DNA of 11,483 nucleotides, taken from assembly GCA_943359425.1 (NCBI GenBank), contig CALRHN010000009.1, forward strand, positions 5,792 through 17,274, written 5' to 3'. Numbering within the stretch: position 1 is the first letter of the stretch; each line of letters opens with the position of its first letter. The notes under the pieces were generated by a model, which searched no databases, had not been told where the DNA came from, and saw nothing but the letters and a program-made list of their open reading frames with translations. The translations under genes were made by a program, and so were the position numbers. Shown in pieces: positions 1 to 6,176 of this stretch. The DNA is from Candidatus Nomurabacteria bacterium (GTDB lineage: Bacteria > Patescibacteriota > Minisyncoccia > Phycocordibacterales > UBA9973).

Positions 1-261
1 GGTGAATGTGCTGCCGGTGAAAAGTACGGCCCGTGTCGACTCGAAATGCACACTGTAGACCGAAAGATTATCGGAAGCGAGCGTGCGGGAATAGGCTTTG
101 TTGAGGAGCGAGACGACTTCTTCTTCGCTGTTCTTGAGAACTTGGGCGCTTTGAAACGATGAGAAAGAATTCCACACGATACCGGAGAGGATACCGATGA
201 TGACGACCGTGATGATGACTTGCAGGATGAGGGCCCCTTTGTTTTGTGTAGCGTAGGTCAT
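1..261 (-). CDS. Type IV pilin-like / pseudopilin, 3' part missing (cut by window edge)
   Basis: The reading frame is open from an ATG at 261 to the left edge, giving 87 residues with no stop. The N-terminus is MTYATQNKG followed by ALILQVIITVVIIGILSGIVW, which has the layout of a class III prepilin signal: a short polar leader, Gly at -1 (residue 9), then a hydrophobic helix of about 20 residues. A prepilin peptidase would cut after Gly9. Position 5 of the mature protein is Gln where most pilins have Glu. Residues 50-80 (NKAYSRTLASDNLSVYSVHFE) look like the GspH/FimT group of minor pseudopilins. The start lies 3 nt after the pilC stop, so it is probably cotranscribed with pilB-pilC and supplies a subunit or tip component of that pilus or pseudopilus. 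The exact subfamily cannot be fixed without the C-terminal part. Confidence 0.8.
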   Translation of the reverse strand, partial: MTYATQNKGALILQVIITVVIIGILSGIVWNSFSSFQSAQVLKNSEEEVVSLLNKAYSRTLASDNLSVYSVHFESTRAVLFTGSTFT

Positions 262-264
262 GGA

Positions 265-1482
265 TTATTTGATCGAATTGAGGAGCGAATACATCGGAGT
301 GAGCATGGAAATGGCGAAGAATCCGACCGCTGCGCCGATGAATATCATGAGCACCGGTTCGATGATGGTAGAGAGATCTTTCGTTTTTTGGTCGACTTCA
401 GTTTCATAAAATGTCGCAATATCGGAAAACATAGAAACGACATTGCCCGTTTCTTCGCCGACTTCCACCATTTCCCCTACCATAACCGGATAGAGATTCG
501 TATGCGCCTTGAATACCGTCGACATAGGCACGCCTTTCTCGACAGAAGCGATAGCTTCATCAATGACTGCTTTATAATACGGATTCTGAAGGACGTTCTT
601 CGTGATCGCGAGCGCCTTCGTCACCGCGACACCGGATGAGAGGAGTGAAGCGAGCGTACGAGATGTGCGTGCACTCTCGACTTCCTTCGCAATATTTCCG
701 ATAACAGGAAGTTTCAAGATGACGAGAGAGATGAAACGGGAGAATCGCGGCAAGCGGAGCAGGAATCTGAAACCGACGATAAGGGCACCGACAATGCCGA
801 AGAAGAGAAGCGTATGATGCTGCAAGAAATCGGAAACAGAGACCACAAACTGCGTCGACGCCGGCAATGTCGCGCCGATATCCATGAATGTTTTCGTCAG
901 CGTCGGCACGACGAAGATGAGCATGAGCACTCCAATGAGGAGAATGGCGGAGAGAATGATACCGGGATACATGAGCGCGCCCTTGATCTTCTTGTTGAGA
1001 TTGTAGGATTTCTCGAGAATGATGCCCACTTCTTTCAGCGAGCTCGGGAGAGAGCCCGATTCTTCTCCGGCGGCCACCATGGACACGAAGAGCGGAGAGA
1101 ATACTTTCGGGAATTTCTCCATGGCGGACGAGAGCGTTCCTCCGGCATTGATGTCTTTGAGGAGCGAGACGATGACTTCTTTGAATTTCTTATTCTTCGT
1201 CTGCTTGCCGAGGACTTCGAGAGCGCGATAGAGCGAAAGGCCGGCCGAAAGCATTCCCGAGAGATTGCGCGTAAAAACTATTTTCTGCGAGAGCTTGATG
1301 CGGCCCAAGATATTATCGATGAAGGCAAGATTTATCTTGCCATGTTCCTTGAATTCTTTCGTCTCGAGAGGCAAGAGTCCATCCTCGCGGAGTTTGCGCG
1401 CAAGCGCGAAACGATCCGGTGCCTCAAGGACGCCTTCGACTATTTTCTTTTCCTTATTCTGTGCTTTGTATTTGAATTGCAT
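265..1482 (-). CDS. pilC: Type IV pilus / type II secretion inner-membrane platform protein PilC (GspF family)
   Basis: This 405-aa polytopic membrane protein is the platform on which the PilB ATPase acts to insert pilin subunits. It has the two T2SSF repeats of the family, roughly residues 68-191 and 273-395. Each carries the conserved signature: MVAAGEESGSL near 136-145 and MVEVGEETGNV near 338-348. Hydrophobic membrane segments lie at about 169-193, 223-243 and 374-396. The length is normal for the family (about 400). A TTG at 1503 would extend the frame by 7 residues into pilB. I prefer the ATG at 1482 because the protein then begins MQFKYKAQNK, the usual PilC opening. That start lies 7 nt after the pilB stop. 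No strong Shine-Dalgarno is visible, so translation is probably coupled to pilB. Confidence 0.95.
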   Translation of the reverse strand: MQFKYKAQNKEKKIVEGVLEAPDRFALARKLREDGLLPLETKEFKEHGKINLAFIDNILGRIKLSQKIVFTRNLSGMLSAGLSLYRALEVLGKQTKNKKFKEVIVSLLKDINAGGTLSSAMEKFPKVFSPLFVSMVAAGEESGSLPSSLKEVGIILEKSYNLNKKIKGALMYPGIILSAILLIGVLMLIFVVPTLTKTFMDIGATLPASTQFVVSVSDFLQHHTLLFFGIVGALIVGFRFLLRLPRFSRFISLVILKLPVIGNIAKEVESARTSRTLASLLSSGVAVTKALAITKNVLQNPYYKAVIDEAIASVEKGVPMSTVFKAHTNLYPVMVGEMVEVGEETGNVVSMFSDIATFYETEVDQKTKDLSTIIEPVLMIFIGAAVGFFAISMLTPMYSLLNSIK

Positions 1483-1489
1483 GAGTGAA

Positions 1490-3244
1490 CTATTCCGAGA
1501 CAACGCGGAGCACTTCTTCCATCGTCGTCAGGCCCTGCACGGCAAGAAAGATTCCGTCCTCGAGCATAGTCATCATTCCTTCGGACTTGGCCTGTTTTTC
1601 GATCGCATCTTGCGGAGCACCTTTCAAGATGAGTTCTTTAATCGTCGGAGTGACTTTGAGGACTTCGTGAATGCCGAGACGACCGCTGTAGCCGTCTTCG
1701 CTCTCCTCGCTCTTCTTCGCGCGATAGAACGGAATAGTTTTCCATGTCGCATCCGCACCGACGATCTTTTCCTCTTTCAGGAATCCGAGCACGCGTTCGA
1801 GATCAACGCTTTTGCCGAGAACGTCGAGCTCCGATGCGCTCGGGGTATATTTTTCTTTCGCATTCGTGAGACGGCGAACGAGACGCTGACCGATGACAGT
1901 TTTAACCGTCGAGACGATGAGAAATGATTCCGCTCCCATATCGATCATGCGCGGAATGGCTCCCGCCGCCGAGTTCGTGTGGATAGTCGAGAGCACGAGG
2001 TGCCCGGTGAGCGCGGCATTGATGGCAAGTCCCACTGTTTCCGTATCGCGGATCTCTCCCACCATGATGATATCCGGATCCTGACGCAGAAGCGTGCGCA
2101 GTCCGTTGGCAAATGTGAGTCCGATCTCGGATTTCACCTGCGTCTGATTGATGCGCGCCATCTGATATTCGATCGGATCTTCGACAGTGGAGATATTCAC
2201 ATCGGGTGTGTTGAGGAGGTCGAGCACGGTATAGAGCGTCGTCGTCTTACCGGAGCCCGTCGGACCGGAGGCGAGGATCATTCCTGTTTTCTGCTTCATG
2301 GATTCGTGAATGCGCTCGAGCGCGGTACCGTGAAAACCAAGACCTTCGAGCGAGAATCCATGCGAACTTTCTTTGAGAACGCGGATGACCGTCTTCTCTC
2401 CGAAATACGTGGGTAATGTCGACACACGGAATGAAACGCGCTGTTCGCCTTCGGTGATCTTGAATCGTCCATCCTGCGGGAGACGCTTCTCGTCGAGTTT
2501 TAGGTTGGAGAGAACTTTGATGCGCGCCACGATGCCGGGCGCGGAGTCTTTCGGCAGAGTCATGGCATCATGAAGGATTCCGTCGATGCGATACCGGACA
2601 ACGAGAGATTCTTCGCCAGGCTCGATATGGATGTCGGATGCGTTCTGCAGGATGGCATGCGAGATGAGTGTGTCGACGATTTTCACGATCGGAAGATCTT
2701 CGGCGAGCGCTTTCAACTCTTTCTCTGTTGCCGGAGCACCGTCGGCATTTTCCGCAATCGTTTTGAGCGAGGCGGATTCTTTCTGAATGATCTTGTCGAA
2801 GTCAGCCTTCAGACTCTGTTTGTACTGGGCGAGCGCAGCCTTGATCGAGGCAACATCCGTGAGGCGCGGCAGAACTTTGAGCTCGACTTTTTTCTTGATG
2901 AAGTCGATGACGGGCAGATCGTCCACATCGAGCATGGCGACTTCGAGTTCCTTGCCGTTCTTCTTGTAGGAGATGATATTGTGCGTACGCGCGATCGGTT
3001 CAGGGATGAGAGAGAGTACGGCAAAATCGATCTTCTCGCCGACGAGGGAGAGAAATGGAATGCCGAGCACGTATGCCTCGATACGACGGAGGTCATCTTC
3101 TTTTATCTTTCCGGAAGAGACGAGCACATCGCCCAAATTCGTATCGCGAGCCTTCGCATCTTTCACCGCTGCGGCAATGTCAGCCTTGCCCACAAGACCG
3201 CTCTCCGTGATAAATTTTTTCAGCTGATCAGCCGGAACTTGCAT
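1490..3244 (-). CDS. pilB: Type IV pilus assembly / type II secretion ATPase PilB (GspE family)
   Basis: This 584-aa cytoplasmic hexameric ATPase powers pilus or pseudopilus extension. Residues 1-150 form an MshEN-like N-terminal domain. The core shows SDIHIEP (203-209), Walker A GPTGSGKTT (327-335), the Asp box STVEDPIEY (352-360), Walker B DIIMVGEIRD (391-400) and the His box STIHTNSA (419-426). The ATPase active site therefore looks intact. The zinc-binding tetracysteine found in most PilB/GspE proteins is missing: the usual RRLCxxC region reads RRLTNAKEKY (457-466), and the protein has no cysteine at all. This form is, as far as I recall, common in CPR bacteria. pilC and a pseudopilin-like gene follow directly. 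The ATG at 3244 has no Shine-Dalgarno, but an extended -10 sits immediately upstream, so the message may be leaderless. Confidence 0.97.
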   Translation of the reverse strand: MQVPADQLKKFITESGLVGKADIAAAVKDAKARDTNLGDVLVSSGKIKEDDLRRIEAYVLGIPFLSLVGEKIDFAVLSLIPEPIARTHNIISYKKNGKELEVAMLDVDDLPVIDFIKKKVELKVLPRLTDVASIKAALAQYKQSLKADFDKIIQKESASLKTIAENADGAPATEKELKALAEDLPIVKIVDTLISHAILQNASDIHIEPGEESLVVRYRIDGILHDAMTLPKDSAPGIVARIKVLSNLKLDEKRLPQDGRFKITEGEQRVSFRVSTLPTYFGEKTVIRVLKESSHGFSLEGLGFHGTALERIHESMKQKTGMILASGPTGSGKTTTLYTVLDLLNTPDVNISTVEDPIEYQMARINQTQVKSEIGLTFANGLRTLLRQDPDIIMVGEIRDTETVGLAINAALTGHLVLSTIHTNSAAGAIPRMIDMGAESFLIVSTVKTVIGQRLVRRLTNAKEKYTPSASELDVLGKSVDLERVLGFLKEEKIVGADATWKTIPFYRAKKSEESEDGYSGRLGIHEVLKVTPTIKELILKGAPQDAIEKQAKSEGMMTMLEDGIFLAVQGLTTMEEVLRVVSE

Positions 3245-3250
3245 CCGTAA

Positions 3251-3259
3251 AGTATATCA
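3251..3259 (-). promoter_or_regulatory. Extended -10 promoter of pilB, probably leaderless
   Basis: The minus strand reads TGATATACT, which is a TGn motif plus the -10 hexamer TATACT (3256 to 3251). No convincing -35 is present, which an extended -10 can tolerate. With normal spacing, +1 falls at 3244, the A of the pilB ATG. The element abuts the terminator of the upstream operon, which would make pilB-pilC a separate transcription unit. The inference rests on sequence match only. Confidence 0.5.
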
Positions 3260-3302
3260 TGAAAAATACCGCTCCGACGCGAATCGGAGCGATATTTTTC
3301 AT
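3259..3302 (-). terminator. Hairpin terminator at the end of the surface-protein operon
   Basis: This is a long palindrome. On the minus strand an A-rich 5' arm (GAAAAATAT) leads into CGCTCCGA, loop TTCGCG, then TCGGAGCG and GGTATTTTTC. The stem is near perfect over about 19 bp. The one mismatch in the plus-strand reading becomes a G-U pair in the minus-strand RNA, which suits termination of the minus-strand operon. It begins about 20 nt after the stop of the glycine-rich protein gene. The symmetrical A/T tracts mean it could act on both strands. Confidence 0.85.
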
Positions 3303-3321
3303 CATTGAGAGAAATTTTCAC

Positions 3322-4920
3322 TTACCAAGCCACCTGCGCTTGCCCGGGCTGTCCGGATGTTCCGGAAACAGCGGTATTCCAGTGATTGGCCGTATTTCCA
3401 CCACCCTGTCCACCGCTACCGCCGAGGCCGATACCTGGTTGAGTCACGCAAGATCCGCCGACAACGCTGTTCTGGTTGCCCGGCTGGACATGCACGATCT
3501 GGCCATGAGATGCATCGTTGACGAGTCCGGGACCGCCATCATCATAACTGGCGCCCTGGCCAAACGTTTCATATTGAGGAGAAGGTACGTTCGGATAATT
3601 GGCGAGGTTATCTTGATAGCTATGTGCACCGTATCCATCGTTGCATGCGAGCAAGTTATTGTATCCGCCCCAGCCATTGACCGGAGTAGCACTGATGTCA
3701 TTGACAGGTCCACCACCGGCACCCGGAAGACCTCCTGAGAGCGTGACGTTCAGTCCCGGTCCAGAGAGTGTTGTCGAACCACCTTGGCTTCCCGGTTCTC
3801 CTCCGAGGCCTCCATTGCTTCCACTACCGCTACCTCCGTTAGGTGCTTCGGGTCCCCAGAGACCGCCAGCTCCGACAGTCACAGTATATGCCTGTCCGGG
3901 AGTCGCACTGATGGTCGTCTGCGTATATTTTCCGCCGGCGCCGGCACCGCCGCCTTGACCGCGATAATACGGACCGCCGATAGGACGATATCCGTTTTGT
4001 CCGCCACCGCCACCGCCACCCGCTGACCATGCATCCCAAGTAAGAGATGTGACATCGGCAGGCACCGTGAATGTGTACGGACCGCTACCGCCGACATAGT
4101 TATAGAGTACTTTGCCATGTATGACGAAGCTGACGCTCGCTGTAGCCGATTGTCCTGTCGCCGAATTCTGACACGTCGTGGTCAGTGTCGTCGTCTCCCA
4201 GTGTCCGAGAACGAATGAAGCAGTGTTATTGACGATACCGGAGGATTGGCTATTCCATGAAGCGAGCGCGGGGCTCGAAGTGTATGTACAACTCGTGACA
4301 TTTGTAGTAGCCAAAGTCACCCAGATGCGACGATCAGGATTTGCATTGTCAGTACTGTTGATAGAGGTAACAACTGTCGTGCCCGTAGGCGCAGTGATAG
4401 ATTTCGGACTTGTCGCCGTATACGGATCACCGGAATCGAGTGCTGAAGTGAGCGTCACTGTCGGAGCAGGTGGGGTTGGCGGCGTCGGGATAACACATGT
4501 GGTGAGCGTGCCATTACTCGTTGCGCAGAGATATGCAGTCGGAGTCGACTGAAGTGTATTTACAAAAATATCTCCCCATACCGTCATATCTGCATTCGCA
4601 TTTGAGAGCCCCACTTGCACTTGCTTATTCCCGTTATTATTTGCATCAAAAGCAAGCTTTGTTACACCTTCTACAGAAAGAACATCGGTCGCAAGAGTAC
4701 CAGTGACATGCAGAACTTCGGATCCTGAAGGTAATACGTTCGTCCCAACGGATAAGTGCCCGCTCTTGGCTTGCGCTGTTGCGCTGATATTTATAGGCGC
4801 AGGGGCATTGTTTGCGGCAGGTGTTCCGCTCGGACCGAATGCAGAGAGGATTCCGACACCGAGTCCGAGCGTCGTGCCGAGAGCGAGTATTTTTGCGAGA
4901 TTTAAAAAGTAATGTTTCAT
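3322..4920 (-). CDS. Secreted glycine-rich surface protein (largest of three related proteins)
   Basis: This 532-aa protein starts MKHYFLNLAK. The ATG at 4920 lies 1 nt after the stop of the preceding gene, so translation is probably coupled; an in-frame start at 4950 is inside that gene and less likely. A signal peptide covers about residues 1-27, with likely cleavage after ILSA. Residues 35-142 are the module shared with the two upstream genes: ISATAQAKSGHLSVG (45-59), ADMTVWGDIF (110-119) and a C-x4-G-x4-C motif at Cys132/Cys142. A Pro-rich linker (144-154) follows, then an Ig-like region (about 155-270). The rest (270-532) is a glycine-rich domain opening YTFTVPADVTSLTWDAWSAG and then a Gly7 run, like glycine-rich domains of tail-fibre-like and surface proteins. 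Function is unknown; an adhesive or matrix role at the cell surface is an inference. Confidence 0.85.
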   Translation of the reverse strand: MKHYFLNLAKILALGTTLGLGVGILSAFGPSGTPAANNAPAPINISATAQAKSGHLSVGTNVLPSGSEVLHVTGTLATDVLSVEGVTKLAFDANNNGNKQVQVGLSNANADMTVWGDIFVNTLQSTPTAYLCATSNGTLTTCVIPTPPTPPAPTVTLTSALDSGDPYTATSPKSITAPTGTTVVTSINSTDNANPDRRIWVTLATTNVTSCTYTSSPALASWNSQSSGIVNNTASFVLGHWETTTLTTTCQNSATGQSATASVSFVIHGKVLYNYVGGSGPYTFTVPADVTSLTWDAWSAGGGGGGGQNGYRPIGGPYYRGQGGGAGAGGKYTQTTISATPGQAYTVTVGAGGLWGPEAPNGGSGSGSNGGLGGEPGSQGGSTTLSGPGLNVTLSGGLPGAGGGPVNDISATPVNGWGGYNNLLACNDGYGAHSYQDNLANYPNVPSPQYETFGQGASYDDGGPGLVNDASHGQIVHVQPGNQNSVVGGSCVTQPGIGLGGSGGQGGGNTANHWNTAVSGTSGQPGQAQVAW

Positions 4921-4921
4921 A

Positions 4922-5593
4922 TTAATTGATGGTGAGAGTCGCCGTATCATAGACTCCGCTACAGATGAGTGTAAATGTCGTTGTCGCAGAAACAGTCGAT
5001 ACTCCCTGCGATCCGCTATTTTGCTTCGTTCCGGTCCATTGAGGGTTGGCAGGGTTTGAAAAGACAGTGCAATTATTCGCAGTGCCGTCCCCGTTGCCCG
5101 AGGTCCATGTCAAAGTCGGAGCAACAGGCCCCACATGCGAAACCGGAGAAACGGTCAGATTGGCAAAAGGGCATCCGATAAATTTTCCTGCGCCGTTCAC
5201 ACAGACTCCTCCGGGAAGAAGGCTCGTAGTCCCATGCTTGTCGAAAATATGTCCGTATACAGTGAGGTCGCTCTGGCTTGAATTACTATGCTGGCCAATC
5301 TCTACGGGACCGATAGCGCTCGAGAGGCTTGATCCATACCATACGGAGAGCGTATCGGCATAAATATCTCCGCCATCAACTCTGACTGTCTGGATTGGTG
5401 TACCCGAAGCAGCATTACCGACAGTGAGACGTCCGGCCTTGGCCTGACCCTGCGCCGTTATCGTTATCGGGAGAGAGACGTTCGGATTCGTTCCAGGAGG
5501 AGTCGTCGGATAGGCGATGACATAGCCCATACCGACACCGAGAATGATGCCGAGGACAGTGATCTTTGATATGGTAGTAATTTTATTTTTCAT
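4922..5593 (-). CDS. Secreted protein with shared N-terminal module and one Ig-like domain
   Basis: I do not recognise a named family for this 223-aa protein. It starts MKNKITTISK with a hydrophobic signal segment (about 10-28, LGIILGVGMGYVIA) resembling that of its neighbours. Residues 38-141 match the module of the next gene: ITITAQGQAKAGRLTVGN (43-60), DIYADTLSV (76-84), SDLTVYGHIF (108-117) and a C-x4-G-x4-C motif at Cys131/Cys141. Residues 145-223 form an Ig-like domain (PTLTWTSGNGDG, Cys175 and Cys211) similar to the TLTWTSGN domains of the 792-aa protein in the same operon. It probably arose by duplication, with different C-terminal domains added later. An AAGGAGG ribosome binding site lies in the end of the preceding gene. 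Confidence 0.85.
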   Translation of the reverse strand: MKNKITTISKITVLGIILGVGMGYVIAYPTTPPGTNPNVSLPITITAQGQAKAGRLTVGNAASGTPIQTVRVDGGDIYADTLSVWYGSSLSSAIGPVEIGQHSNSSQSDLTVYGHIFDKHGTTSLLPGGVCVNGAGKFIGCPFANLTVSPVSHVGPVAPTLTWTSGNGDGTANNCTVFSNPANPQWTGTKQNSGSQGVSTVSATTTFTLICSGVYDTATLTIN

Positions 5594-5598
5594 GAGAT

Positions 5599-6168
5599 TT
5601 ACAGTCCTCCTTGCTGTTGATTGCCTCCCGACCCGTTGCCGTTACAGAGATAGAGTACGCCGGTAGCATCAGTGCATACTTTCTGCGGAGTTGCATATGA
5701 ATGAGAGAGCGTTGAGATACGCACTGTCGAAGGAGCAAGTGGCATGGGCTGAACTATGAGATTCGAAGTGCCCGAACCGCCAAAAATGCCTATGGCAAGC
5801 GGCCCGACAAATGTCGTATTTCCATCGACATGCAAACTGAATGCCGAAGTGAGCAGCGGACATCCTTCATCGACTTGCCCGTTGCTGTTGTTATCGACTC
5901 CGTCGCATGCTTCGCCCGGCGTCGTACCGGTAGTTCTCTCGACAGAGAGCGTCGTCGCTCCAGAATATGTCGCATTGCCGATTGTGAGTCCGCCAATCTT
6001 CGCTTCATTCGCAGGTCCTGTCGTTACGGGTCCGCCATCATTGCACAGCGGAGGATTACATGAAGGTGCCGTCCATGCGTGCGCGACGCCCATGCCGAGC
6101 GCGATCGACAGAGCGACTACGATGATCGAGAATGATTGTATGTATTCTTGTGTGGAAATTTTCTTCAT
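5599..6168 (-). CDS. Secreted protein with shared N-terminal module and MopE-type metal-binding-like motif
   Basis: The 189-aa protein starts MKKISTQEYI at 6168, 8 nt after the preceding stop. The frame is open up to 6231, but that extension reads the neighbour's poly-Gly codons as a Trp run and is not credible. A signal peptide covers about 1-31, with likely cleavage after VAHA. ANEAKIGGLTIGN (53-65) matches the module of the two following genes, and a C-x4-G-x4-C motif sits at Cys165/Cys175. Residues 88-103 (CDGVDNNSNGQVDEGC) match the repeat of MopE-like putative metal-binding proteins, an Asp/Asn-rich loop thought to hold a metal or calcium ion. Only one copy is present. After the CxnC motif the protein ends in a Gly/Gln-rich tail with no extra domain, so this is the minimal member of the three. 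Role unknown. Confidence 0.85.
   Translation of the reverse strand: MKKISTQEYIQSFSIIVVALSIALGMGVAHAWTAPSCNPPLCNDGGPVTTGPANEAKIGGLTIGNATYSGATTLSVERTTGTTPGEACDGVDNNSNGQVDEGCPLLTSAFSLHVDGNTTFVGPLAIGIFGGSGTSNLIVQPMPLAPSTVRISTLSHSYATPQKVCTDATGVLYLCNGNGSGGNQQQGGL
5606..5612 (-). promoter_or_regulatory. Strong Shine-Dalgarno for the 223-aa secreted protein
   Basis: The minus strand reads AAGGAGG, 12 nt before the ATG at 5593. It lies inside the last codons (Gln-Gly-Gly) of the 189-aa gene. It is the only strong anti-16S match ahead of any gene in the window and supports the ATG at 5593. Confidence 0.6.
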
Positions 6169-6176
6169 AAATAATT

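Noticed and set aside
814..1488. Long plus-strand open frame (224 codons) opposite pilC
   Set aside because: It is a shadow of pilC produced by biased codon use; its translation is rich in Arg, Glu, His and Phe without any domain, and no promoter or ribosome site supports it.
2570..3250. Long plus-strand open frame (226 codons) opposite pilB
   Set aside because: It is antisense to a clearly real gene and shows no recognisable protein features.
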